Assembly (NCBI RefSeq): GCF_047123305.1
Contig: NZ_CP138918.1
Span: forward strand, 186,001-250,000
Direction: 5' to 3'
Source: Thalassobius sp047123305
GTDB taxonomy: Bacteria; Pseudomonadota; Alphaproteobacteria; Rhodobacterales; Rhodobacteraceae
Length of the DNA stretch: 64,000 nt
A program made the translations under genes and the position numbers. Positions 49,660 to 57,746 of this stretch are shown piece by piece (position 1 is the stretch's first letter; every line of letters starts with the position of its first letter). The notes beneath the pieces were generated by a model. That model was given only the letters and a program-made list of their open reading frames with translations. It ran no database searches and was not told where the DNA came from.

Positions 49660-49681
49660 TTTCAATGATCTTCAAATACTC
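49660..49681 (-). repeat. Dispersed GAGTATTT repeat, copy 4
   Basis: On the minus strand it begins GAGTATTTGAAGATC and ends CATTGAAA, sharing most bases with copy 1. It lies between the kinase pseudogene and the end of the sulfotransferase gene. Confidence 0.6.
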
Positions 49682-49702
49682 AATCAGGCGGCCCGCCAAG
49701 CC

Positions 49703-50365
49703 TCAGACGCTGACCGCATCCTCAAACCGGTAGCCAAACCGCGCTATATCCTCGCCGCAAATCTCGGCCAGAAACGCCGCATCCGCGTCCGAATAATAGC
49801 TGCGGTAGTCCCGCGTCCGGCTCGACGCATTGGCCTTTGGCAGCGCCAAACGGAACCCCAGATGTGCCTCTAGGTCCGGCAGGTCTTCTTCCAAGTGTTC
49901 CAGTCGCAGATAGAGGTCACAAACCTCATTGCCACGGGCATCCGTCATGTAATGCCGCGCAGGCGCTTCTTTCTGCGCCCGCCAGGTCATCGGATGTGAC
50001 AGAAACCCAGAGAACTCTTCAGACTTCGCCAGCTGCACCGCTGGATGGTCAAAGCCCTGCGCCTGCAGCCAATGATAATAGCTGACCATGCGATCCCAAG
50101 GGTTCCGCACCATGGTGAAGGTGAAGTAATGCTCCACCTCCTCCAGGCCGACCAGCCCTTCGATATCCGCCAAAGTCGCGTGTTTCCACAGCCGCCCCCG
50201 GGTTTCAGCCCCGCTGAATTTGCGCCGCCGTTTCGCCGCCTTGGGTGTGTCCCCGATCAGCACATCATCCTTCTTCGCGCGCTCCTCCAGCGCCAGCGCC
50301 ATGGAGGTGCCACCGGTTTTGGGGATGTGGATAAAGATGTACTGACGGCCGTGCGAGATAAACAT
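49703..50365 (-). CDS. Sulfotransferase-family protein
   Basis: A 220-residue protein of the sulfotransferase P-loop superfamily. The 5'-phosphosulfate-binding loop is IPKTGGTSM at residues 14-22, and the 3'-phosphate region is FTMVRNPWDRMVSYYHW, with the conserved arginine and serine. Such proteins move sulfate from PAPS to carbohydrates, lipids or small molecules. It is a single gene, convergent with nothing and divergent from the acyl-CoA ligase gene. Roseobacters have several such genes, often near polysaccharide loci, but none is seen here. The acceptor is unknown. Confidence 0.88.
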   Translation of the reverse strand: MFISHGRQYIFIHIPKTGGTSMALALEERAKKDDVLIGDTPKAAKRRRKFSGAETRGRLWKHATLADIEGLVGLEEVEHYFTFTMVRNPWDRMVSYYHWLQAQGFDHPAVQLAKSEEFSGFLSHPMTWRAQKEAPARHYMTDARGNEVCDLYLRLEHLEEDLPDLEAHLGFRLALPKANASSRTRDYRSYYSDADAAFLAEICGEDIARFGYRFEDAVSV

Positions 50366-50540
50366 GTCGCCAAGTTATCCGCTTTGCCCCGGTGCGAAAA
50401 CCCTGCAAGTCCCGCTGGTGCCGCGCAAACTTCATCCAACACCATCCCGCAACATTCTTGCGCGCATACGCAGTATTACGATCTTTTCATTCCCTACGCA
50501 TCCGCACAATATGACCCCACCTGCGAAGGAGGAGGATTCC

Positions 50541-52166
50541 ATGGGTTGGATGGCTGACGAAACCGGTCTTGAAAAATGCGACGCAAACTACGTGGCGCTG
50601 ACACCGCTGTCCTGGCTGAAACGCGCCGCTGTGGTTTTCGCCGACCAGCCTGCGGTGGTCTACGGCAAGCACCGCAAAACCTACGCAGAATACCACAGCC
50701 GCGTCAGCCAACTGGCCTCGGGTCTGGTGAAACTGGGGGTGAAACCCGGGGAGGTGGTGGCCACCCTGCTGCCCAATATCCCCGCCCAGGCCGAGGCGCA
50801 TTTTGGTGTGCCCGCCTGTGGCGCCGTGCTCAACACCATCAACACCCGCCTGGAACCGGAAACCATTGCATATATCCTCGACCATGGCGAAGCCAAGGTG
50901 GTGCTCTGTGACCCGCAATTCCTGCCCGTTCTGGCACAGGCACTTGAACTGTTGGAGGGCCCGCCGCCGCAGATCATCGAGGTGGCCGACGATCAGGCCG
51001 GCGTCCATGCGCACGGGCACTACATGGAATATGAGGCGCTGCTGGCCTCGGGTGACAGCAGCTTTGACTGGCTGATGCCACAGGACGAATGGGAAAGCAT
51101 AGCGCTCAACTACACCTCCGGCACCACCGGTCGCCCCAAAGGTGTGGTCTACCACCACCGCGGCGCCTATCTGAACGCCATGAGTCAGGTGATTTCCTGG
51201 CGCATGACCCTGCACCCGCGCTACCTGACCATTGTGCCGCTGTTTCACTGCAACGGCTGGTGTCACACCTGGCTGATGCCGGCGATGGGCGGCACCATTA
51301 TCTGTTGCCGTGACATCACCGCCAAGGCGATCTTTGACGCCATCGCCGATGAAAAGGTCACCCATTTCGGCGGTGCCCCGATTGTTCTGAACACATTGGT
51401 CAACGCCCCTGAAACGGACCGCCGCAGCTTTGAGCATGTGGTCGAGGTCTTCACCGCCGGCGCGCCGCCCGCCCCCGCCACCCTGGCCGCGATTGAGCCG
51501 ATGGGGTTCAACATCACCCAGGTCTACGGGCTGACCGAGGTCTATGGCCCCGCCACAGAATGCACCTGGAAAGACGCCTGGGAACCGCTGCAGGGCGAAG
51601 AGCGTGCCGCGATCAAGGCCCGTCAGGGGGTTGCCATGCCCGCCTATGAACACGTCACCGTGGTGGATGAAAACATGCAGCAGATCCCGATGGATGGCCG
51701 CACACAGGGCGAAATTGTCTTCCGCGGCAACGGGGTGATGAAAGGCTACCTGAAAAACCCCGACGCCACCGCCGAGGCCTTCAAAGGCGGCTATTTCCAT
51801 TCCGGTGACATCGCCATCCAGCACCCTGACAGCTTTGTGCAAATCGCCGACCGCGCCAAAGACATCATCATCTCCGGCGGGGAAAACATCTCGTCGGTCG
51901 AGGTCGAGGGCGTGCTGATGGGCCACCCCGATGTGCTGCTCTGTGCGGTTGTGGCCAAACCGGATGAAAAATGGGGCGAGGTGCCTTGCGCCTTTGTCGA
52001 GTTGAAAGACGGCCATCAAGCAGAAGAGGCCGCGCTGATCACCTTTGCCCGCGAACGTCTGGCCGGTTTCAAAACGCCAAAGAAAGTGGTGTTTCAGGAA
52101 CTGCCCAAAACCTCCACCGGCAAGATCCAGAAGTTTGAGTTGCGCACGCTGGCAAAAACACTCTGA
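50541..52166 (+). CDS. AMP-dependent acyl-CoA ligase, DmdB-like
   Basis: A 541-residue adenylate-forming enzyme. P-loop YTSGTTGRPKGVVYHHRG, then VYGLTEVYGPATE, YFHSGDIAI, IIISGGENISSVEVE and the catalytic lysine in KTSTGKIQKFELR are complete. The start is ATG 50541 (MGWMADE) with GGAGGAGG upstream. Length and overall pattern fit the medium-chain group that includes DmdB (3-methylmercaptopropionate-CoA ligase of Roseobacters), so activation of short or medium acids, or of 3-methylmercaptopropionate, is possible. The acyl-CoA dehydrogenase at 42.1 kb belongs to the DmdC-type group, but the two are not adjacent. Confidence 0.88.
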   Translation: MGWMADETGLEKCDANYVALTPLSWLKRAAVVFADQPAVVYGKHRKTYAEYHSRVSQLASGLVKLGVKPGEVVATLLPNIPAQAEAHFGVPACGAVLNTINTRLEPETIAYILDHGEAKVVLCDPQFLPVLAQALELLEGPPPQIIEVADDQAGVHAHGHYMEYEALLASGDSSFDWLMPQDEWESIALNYTSGTTGRPKGVVYHHRGAYLNAMSQVISWRMTLHPRYLTIVPLFHCNGWCHTWLMPAMGGTIICCRDITAKAIFDAIADEKVTHFGGAPIVLNTLVNAPETDRRSFEHVVEVFTAGAPPAPATLAAIEPMGFNITQVYGLTEVYGPATECTWKDAWEPLQGEERAAIKARQGVAMPAYEHVTVVDENMQQIPMDGRTQGEIVFRGNGVMKGYLKNPDATAEAFKGGYFHSGDIAIQHPDSFVQIADRAKDIIISGGENISSVEVEGVLMGHPDVLLCAVVAKPDEKWGEVPCAFVELKDGHQAEEAALITFARERLAGFKTPKKVVFQELPKTSTGKIQKFELRTLAKTL

Positions 52167-52185
52167 ACCCTCAACGACGGGCCGC

Positions 52186-52207
52186 TTTCTTCTTGGTCCA
52201 AATATCC
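52186..52207 (-). repeat. Dispersed GAGTATTT repeat, copy 5 (diverged)
   Basis: The minus strand reads GGATATTTGGACCAAG then AAGAAA, a weaker member of the family. It lies 20 bases after the acyl-CoA ligase stop. Hairpins follow it: GGTCATT-CGC-AATGACC at 52220-52236 and GAGGGGC-AAC-GCCCCTC at 52240-52256, which may together end the transcript. Confidence 0.4.
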
Positions 52208-52336
52208 TGGGGTGAATGCGGTCATTCGCAATGACCGGAGAGGGGCAACGCCCCTCACCCACCAGACCTGCATCCCACATTGCCGCCTGCCACCTGACCG
52301 TGCTATCGAAAGGAAAACAGGCAGAGCAGCCGCGCT

Positions 52337-53368
52337 ATGAGCACCGCCCTTAAAAAATACCAACGTCTAGAGGCCACCGGCCTGTGGCGCGCCTCGGCTG
52401 AGGCGCAGCGCCGCGAGGTCATTGTCTCGATCGGCAACGCCACGCTGGTGATCACCGATATGCAAGACCGGCCGCTGACCCATTGGTCGTTGCCTGCCCT
52501 GGTACGCGCCAACCCCGGTGCATGGCCCGCGCTGTACCATCCCGATGGCGATGAAGCCGAAACTTTGGAATTTGCCGAAGACGAAGCCGAGATGGTCGCC
52601 GCCGTCGAGAAACTGCGCGTGGCCATCGACAAACGGCGCCCGCGGCCGGGCCGTCTGCGCTGGCTGATGATGGGGACTTCGCTGGCCTCGGTGCTGGCGG
52701 TGGGGGTGTTCTGGTTGCCGGGCGCCTTGGTTGACCATGCGGTTTCGGTGCTGCCGGGCGCCAAACGGGCCGAAATCGGTCAGGCGCTGCTGGCGCAGGT
52801 GGAACATGTCGGCGGCCAGCGCTGTGACGCGACGGGGGCCCTGCCCGCGCTCGACCGCCTTGCCACCCGCCTGAATGCGGTGGCCCCCGAAGACCTCAAG
52901 ATCGCCGTCATTCCCGACGGCCTGCCCGAAGCTGTGATGCTGCCCGGTCAGACCCTTCTGCTCAACAGCCGGTTGCTGGAGGACTACGAGGACCCAGATG
53001 TGGCGGCAGGCTACATTCTGGCAGAGGCGCTGCGGGCTGAGGAAACCGACCCGCTGCATGTGCTGCTCTCTGACAACGGATTGCTGGCCAGCCTGACCCT
53101 GATGGCCACCGGCGATCTGGATGACGACACCTTGCGCAGCCACGCCGGAACTTTGCTGACCCGCAAGCCCCTCCCGGTGAACAGCGAAGCCCTGCTGCAG
53201 GCCTTCCGCATCGCCGAGGTCAAATCCTCCCCCTATGGCTATGCGCTGGATGTCTCGGGCGAAACCAGCCTGCCCCTGATCGAAGCCGATCCTTACCCCG
53301 CCGAAGCCCCCCGTCCTGTCCTGAGTGACAGTGACTGGCTGCGGCTGCAGGCGATCTGCGAAGGCTAA
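52337..53368 (+). CDS. Membrane-anchored protein resembling an M48 peptidase without the zinc motif
   Basis: A 343-residue protein of unknown function. A hydrophilic N-terminal part of about 105 residues precedes one membrane helix (LMMGTSLASVLAVGVFWLPG, about 110-130). The following domain contains AVMLPGQTLLLNSRLLED and DPDVAAGYILAEALRAEE, which look like the strand and helix of M48 peptidases (where one expects a Pro-Gly-Gly, a valine-rich strand and the HExxH helix). Here the helix has ILAEA instead of HExxH, so it cannot bind zinc in the usual way. No operon partners are obvious. The likeness is weak and could be coincidental. Confidence 0.65.
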   Translation: MSTALKKYQRLEATGLWRASAEAQRREVIVSIGNATLVITDMQDRPLTHWSLPALVRANPGAWPALYHPDGDEAETLEFAEDEAEMVAAVEKLRVAIDKRRPRPGRLRWLMMGTSLASVLAVGVFWLPGALVDHAVSVLPGAKRAEIGQALLAQVEHVGGQRCDATGALPALDRLATRLNAVAPEDLKIAVIPDGLPEAVMLPGQTLLLNSRLLEDYEDPDVAAGYILAEALRAEETDPLHVLLSDNGLLASLTLMATGDLDDDTLRSHAGTLLTRKPLPVNSEALLQAFRIAEVKSSPYGYALDVSGETSLPLIEADPYPAEAPRPVLSDSDWLRLQAICEG

Positions 53369-53397
53369 CCTCGAGCGCAAATCCGGCACCAGAAACG

Positions 53398-53425
53398 AAA
53401 AAGACCGGGCAATGCCCGGCCTTTT
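53398..53425. terminator. Shared terminator between convergent genes
   Basis: GACCGGGC, loop AAT, GCCCGGCC with AAAAA on one side and CTTTT on the other, between the M48-like gene (plus) and the SPOR gene (minus). It can serve both. Confidence 0.82.
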
Positions 53426-53458
53426 AGATGCTCGATTTATTCTGCGTAAACCTTTGCC

Positions 53459-54856
53459 TTATCTCAGATATGCGTCGCTGAACCCGGCGCGTTTCACCAC
53501 CGACAGCGCGCCGCGCGCTTGCGAGGCATCCGCGAAGGGGCCAACCACCACCAACTGCACCGCTTTGCCGCCGCGTTTGGCGTTCCAGATCCGCATCGGC
53601 AGCCCCTTGGCGGCCAGGTTGCCAGCGGTGCGCTGCGCATTGCCGGGCTGGGCGAACATCGCCACCTGCACATAGGTCGCCTTCGCCGCCTTCGGCTGTG
53701 CCTTGGCAACCGCCTTAGGCTGGCTGCGGGCGGCCGGAGTCACAGCAACCGGCTGGCGTGATTTGCTCGACACGGTCGGGGTCGCAGCAATGGCCCCATC
53801 CTGCTGGGCGTAGCTGGTATTGGGATAGGTCAGCCCGGGGAAGAACCGGGTGACATCGCGCCCCGAGGCACGGTCAATCAGCTGACGCGGCACGGTCTGG
53901 GTCCAGATCAGATCCATCTGCGCCTTACCGGCCAAGGTCTGATGCGCCCGTTTCGGGTTCAGCCGGTCATCGCTCCACACCGGGCGATACCCCTTGGGCA
54001 CGGTCACGCCTTTTTGAGCGTTCTGCTGATTGGCATAGACATGGCTCGGCACCACGCGGTCGCTGCCACGGGCCACACGGGTGTAGCTCTGTGTCGCGCC
54101 AGCGGCGGCCGGATCGCCGGGATCGCGCACCGTCACACCAGAGCCAAGGCGCGGCCCCACCGGCGAAATCGCTTGCGGTCCACAGCGCACACCGGCACCG
54201 GTGCCAAGATAGCGTTCGCTGATCGACAGACCACCGGGGCAGGCTGCGACTCCCGCGGGGGCAACAGATACAGGGGCAGCAACCGGCGCTGGTGCCACAA
54301 CCGCTGTCGGGGCAGCCACAACCGGTTCACGCTGCACCACCCGCTGACGGGGGGCAAAGAGCGACGCCAGCGTAAACCGCGGCTGACGTTGCGTTGTGGC
54401 GACCGGCGTGGGCTCTGCTGCGGGGGCAGGCGCGGCGGCGCGCATCGGGGCGGGCAGCGGCAAGGGGTCCGTGGCCGCAGTGCGAGCCGCAGAACGGACC
54501 GGCGCAGCAACACGCGCGGGTGCAGGTGCGGGATCGGGCGCAACCGTAATCTCAACCGCTGCGGGTGCCGGATCGGCAATCACCGGCAGGTCCGCAGCCG
54601 GGGCCGCCGCAAAGGTGGGTTTCGCGTTACAGATGTGCTGGCGCTGGCGTGTCACACGCGGGATCCAGTCCACCAGACCGCCGGTATTGGCGCGGATAAA
54701 GACACATCCCTTGCTGTCGACATACTGGCGTCCGGTGTAATCCGCAGGCGGAAATTCAGCCGGAACTTCTTTTTTTGTACGCGCTTCAGCGCCTTCGGGG
54801 AAAAATCCCGCGGCTGCAACAATAAGAGCGGCAGCAACTGCTCGTGTAAAATTCAT
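53459..54856 (-). CDS. SPOR-domain protein, secreted and proline/alanine-rich
   Basis: A protein of about 465 residues. A signal peptide (FTRAVAAALIVAAAGFFPEG, then AEA) precedes a small domain with cysteines in SKGCVFIRANTGGLVDWIP and QHICNAKPTF, a long Ala/Pro/Val linker (roughly residues 80-200), a central region and a C-terminal SPOR domain (about 390-465; TYVQVAMFAQPGNAQRT, AVQLVVVGPFADASQARGAL). SPOR domains bind denuded glycan strands of septal peptidoglycan, so a cell-division or envelope role is expected. The start is ATG 54856; a strong hairpin covers its ribosome site. It follows the nucleoside salvage operon. Confidence 0.88.
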   Translation of the reverse strand: MNFTRAVAAALIVAAAGFFPEGAEARTKKEVPAEFPPADYTGRQYVDSKGCVFIRANTGGLVDWIPRVTRQRQHICNAKPTFAAAPAADLPVIADPAPAAVEITVAPDPAPAPARVAAPVRSAARTAATDPLPLPAPMRAAAPAPAAEPTPVATTQRQPRFTLASLFAPRQRVVQREPVVAAPTAVVAPAPVAAPVSVAPAGVAACPGGLSISERYLGTGAGVRCGPQAISPVGPRLGSGVTVRDPGDPAAAGATQSYTRVARGSDRVVPSHVYANQQNAQKGVTVPKGYRPVWSDDRLNPKRAHQTLAGKAQMDLIWTQTVPRQLIDRASGRDVTRFFPGLTYPNTSYAQQDGAIAATPTVSSKSRQPVAVTPAARSQPKAVAKAQPKAAKATYVQVAMFAQPGNAQRTAGNLAAKGLPMRIWNAKRGGKAVQLVVVGPFADASQARGALSVVKRAGFSDAYLR

Positions 54857-54857
54857 A

Positions 54858-54886
54858 AGTGCCCCCACACAATATGTGGAGGCACT
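54858..54886 (-). promoter_or_regulatory. Hairpin over the ribosome site of the SPOR gene
   Basis: AGTGCCCCCACA and TGTGGAGGCACT are complementary but for one base and enclose a 5-base loop. On the minus strand the G-rich arm ends one base before the ATG at 54856. It could block translation start or end the upstream upp transcript, though a T tract is lacking. Confidence 0.5.
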
Positions 54887-54922
54887 CTGCACCAATCAGA
54901 GACTCGTGTAAAGAATCAGGGC

Positions 54923-55555
54923 TTATTTTGTGCCGAACATCCGGTCGCCCGCATCCCCTAGTCCGGGCATGATATAACCTTTTTCGTTCAGCTTCTCATC
55001 CAGAGAGGCCGTGACGATCGGCACATCGGGATGGGCTTCCTTCATGCGGGCCACTCCTTCTGGGGCGGCCAACAGGCACATAAAGCGGATGTTTTTGGCG
55101 CCCGCCTGCTTCAGCAGATCAATCGCCGCCGCCGAAGAATTGCCGGTTGCCAGCATCGGATCCACGGCGATGACCAGACGGTCTTCCATGTTTTCCGGCA
55201 CCTTGAAGTAATATTGCACCGGCTCCAGCGTTTCTTCATCACGGTAGAGACCCACAAAACCCACGCGGGCACCGGGGATCAGTTCCAGCACGCCGTCCAT
55301 CAACCCGTTACCGGCCCGCAGGATCGACACCAGCGCCAGCTTTTTGCCTTTCAACACAGGGGCGTCCATCTCTTCCATCGGGGTCGAGATCCGCTTGGTG
55401 GTCAGGGGCATCTCGCGGGTGATCTCATAGGCCAGAAGCTGGCTGATCTCGCGCAGGAGACGGCGGAATTCAGGGGTGGCGGTGTTTTTGTCCCGCATCA
55501 GGGTCAGCTTGTGCTGGACCAGCGGGTGATCGACAACTGTCAGATGTTCGCTCAT
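54923..55555 (-). CDS. upp: Uracil phosphoribosyltransferase
   Basis: A 210-residue enzyme converting uracil and PRPP to UMP. Typical parts are the start HLTVVDHPLVQHKLTLMRD, VSILRAGNGLMDGVLELIPGA, the PRPP loop VIAVDPMLATGNSSAAAIDLL and the uracil-binding C-terminal part GYIMPGLGDAGDRMFGTK. It is last in the cdd-deoA-deoB-add-upp operon, overlapping the stop of add by one base. It uses the uracil freed by deoA from deoxyuridine. Confidence 0.97.
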   Translation of the reverse strand: MSEHLTVVDHPLVQHKLTLMRDKNTATPEFRRLLREISQLLAYEITREMPLTTKRISTPMEEMDAPVLKGKKLALVSILRAGNGLMDGVLELIPGARVGFVGLYRDEETLEPVQYYFKVPENMEDRLVIAVDPMLATGNSSAAAIDLLKQAGAKNIRFMCLLAAPEGVARMKEAHPDVPIVTASLDEKLNEKGYIMPGLGDAGDRMFGTK

Positions 55556-56538
55556 CAGGCTTCCAATCGCTTTTTGATACGGGCCTTTGTATCTGCATCA
55601 CAGAAGGCCGCGTCAATCGCTGTCATATTCAAAGCTGTGAAATCTTCGGCGCCCCAGCCAAAGGCCTGCTCCAGCATTTCATATTCTTTGGTCATCGTGG
55701 TGTGGAAGAAGGGCGGATCGTCGGTCGAGACCGTCACCTTCACACCGGCATCGCGCAGCTTTTTGATCGGGTGATCCTTAATCGAGGGGTAGACCCCCAG
55801 CACCACGTTCGAGCCCGGGCAGACCTCCAGCGTCACACCCTCGTCGATGACCCGCTGCATCAGCGCGGCATCCTCGATCACCTGAACACCGTGACCCAGA
55901 CGCTCCACCTTCAGATCATCCAGCGCCTGACGGATCGATTCCGGCCCGCCCCACTCACCAGCGTGGGTGGTCAGCTGCAGACCAGCCTCACGCGCACAGT
56001 CAAAGGCCCATTTGAACGTGCCTTGGGTGAACTGGTTCTCATCGCCGCCCATGCCGAAACCGGTGATGAAATCACTTTTGGTTTCCGCTGCACAAAGCGC
56101 AGTCTCTTTGGCCCATTCCCCGCCAAAGTGGCGAATGCAGGTCACAATGCCTTTCAACGTGATGCCATGGGCAGCCTCAGCCTGATCTGCCGCTTCCTGA
56201 ATGGCGTGCAGATATTCCTTCCACGCCCCCACATCGCGGCCGCCGCAGAAATCGGGGCTGATGAAGCTTTCGGCGTAGATCACACCGTTGGCGGCACATT
56301 CTTCCAGCACAGCGGTGGTCAGCCGGGCATAATCCTCGGGGCTCTTCAGAACCGAGGTCGCGGCCTCATAGACGCTCAGGAAATGTACAAAATCCTTGAA
56401 GGCATAGCTGCCGTCTTCGTTAAAGACACCCTCAAGGTCGACCTTCTTTTCATGCGCCAGCTGCCGGATAAATGCGGGCGGGGCCGCGCCTTCGTGGTGC
56501 AGGTGCAATTCAACTTTGGGAAACTGGTTCCAACTCAT
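55555..56538 (-). CDS. add: Adenosine deaminase
   Basis: A 327-residue zinc enzyme of the amidohydrolase superfamily that deaminates adenosine and deoxyadenosine. The metal-binding start is PKVELHLHHEG, where the HxH pair lies near residue 12; later parts are LTTHAGEWGGPESI, RLGHGVQVI and VTVSTDDPPFFHTT, with the His, Glu and paired Asp ligands. The second residue of the usual HLDG motif is changed (HLHHEG), a variant seen in adenosine deaminase-like proteins. Its start overlaps the end of deoB by four bases. Operon context supports nucleoside salvage. Confidence 0.92.
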   Translation of the reverse strand: MSWNQFPKVELHLHHEGAAPPAFIRQLAHEKKVDLEGVFNEDGSYAFKDFVHFLSVYEAATSVLKSPEDYARLTTAVLEECAANGVIYAESFISPDFCGGRDVGAWKEYLHAIQEAADQAEAAHGITLKGIVTCIRHFGGEWAKETALCAAETKSDFITGFGMGGDENQFTQGTFKWAFDCAREAGLQLTTHAGEWGGPESIRQALDDLKVERLGHGVQVIEDAALMQRVIDEGVTLEVCPGSNVVLGVYPSIKDHPIKKLRDAGVKVTVSTDDPPFFHTTMTKEYEMLEQAFGWGAEDFTALNMTAIDAAFCDADTKARIKKRLEA

Positions 56539-57746
56539 AGAAAACTCCGTCCTGGCCCTTCCGCGGCCACATCCAAATGCGCGGCCACCGAGGCCGCAAC
56601 GTCAACAAAAGCAACCTGCCCAATGCTGCCCGCCCCCTTACCCGCGATCAGCACCGGAGCGCGTTCACGGGTGTGGTCGGTGCCGGGCCAGCTGGGATCA
56701 TTGCCGTGATCGGCGGTGATCACTAGCATGTCATCTGCGCGCAATCGGGGCAGGATTGAGGCTAGTTCAGCATCAAACCATTCCAGCGCACGTGCATAGC
56801 CCGAGATATCGCGGCGATGGCCATAGAGGCTGTCGAACTCCACGAAATTGGCAAAGACAAGGCTGCCGTCTTCGGCTTCGTCCACCAGATCTTTCAGATG
56901 GACCATCAGCTGTTCATCCGACCCCTTTCGTAGGTCATCAATGCCACGCATTGAAAAGATGTCGCCGATTTTCCCAACCCCGTAGACTTTGCGGCCCGCG
57001 CCCTGAACCCAGTCACACAGAGTGGCTGAGGGCGGCGCGATGGCATAGTCGTGGCGGTTGGTGGTACGGGTGAAGCCGTCGGCTTCAGACCCGATGAAGG
57101 GGCGGGCGATTACCCGGCCCACTTTCATCTCATGCAGATAGGGCGCCACGTCCTGACAGAGCTGCAACAGCCGGTCGAGGCCGAAGTGCTCTTCATGGGC
57201 GGCAATCTGCAAAACGCTGTCCGCCGAGGTGTAGCAGATCGGCCAGCCAGAACGGATATGTTCGGCGCCAAAATCGGCAATCACCTGCGTGCCCGAGGCA
57301 TGGCAATTCGCCAGAATCCCATCGGTGCCAGCGTGTTGTGCGATATGTTTGCTCAGCTCTTCGGGGAAGCTGGGCTGCTGATCGGGGAAATAATGCCAAT
57401 CCCACGGCACCGGCACCCCGGCCAGTTCCCAATGCCCTGAAGGGGTGTCTTTGCCGGGGGAGACTTCGGTCGCCGCGCCCCACAAGCCAGTGGGCTCCGC
57501 CCCCAGACCCGGCGCTGTCAGACCCGAGGCCAGCGTCACCGCTTGGCCCAGACCTAGCGCATCCAATGTTGGCAGATTGAGCGGCCCCGAACGGCCCTCT
57601 TCACCGCGCGCCTCGGCGCAGCCTTCGGCAATGTGGCCCACGGTGTTCGCCCCGGTGTCCGGCAGCGACCCGTTATAAAACTTGTCGGCATCAGGGGCGC
57701 CCCCGATACCGACTGAATCGATCACCACTAAAAATGCGCGCGCCAT
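56535..57746 (-). CDS. deoB: Phosphopentomutase
   Basis: A 403-residue alkaline phosphatase-superfamily enzyme interconverting (deoxy)ribose 1-phosphate and 5-phosphate. Metal-site parts are the start VVIDSVGIGGAPDA, the phosphorylated threonine in GKDTPSGHWEL, and FVEFDSLYGHRRD, ADHGNDPSWPGTDHTRE near the end. All match the DeoB family and length is normal. It begins at the base before the end of deoA and processes the sugar phosphates released by thymidine phosphorylase. Confidence 0.97.
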   Translation of the reverse strand: MARAFLVVIDSVGIGGAPDADKFYNGSLPDTGANTVGHIAEGCAEARGEEGRSGPLNLPTLDALGLGQAVTLASGLTAPGLGAEPTGLWGAATEVSPGKDTPSGHWELAGVPVPWDWHYFPDQQPSFPEELSKHIAQHAGTDGILANCHASGTQVIADFGAEHIRSGWPICYTSADSVLQIAAHEEHFGLDRLLQLCQDVAPYLHEMKVGRVIARPFIGSEADGFTRTTNRHDYAIAPPSATLCDWVQGAGRKVYGVGKIGDIFSMRGIDDLRKGSDEQLMVHLKDLVDEAEDGSLVFANFVEFDSLYGHRRDISGYARALEWFDAELASILPRLRADDMLVITADHGNDPSWPGTDHTRERAPVLIAGKGAGSIGQVAFVDVAASVAAHLDVAAEGPGRSFL

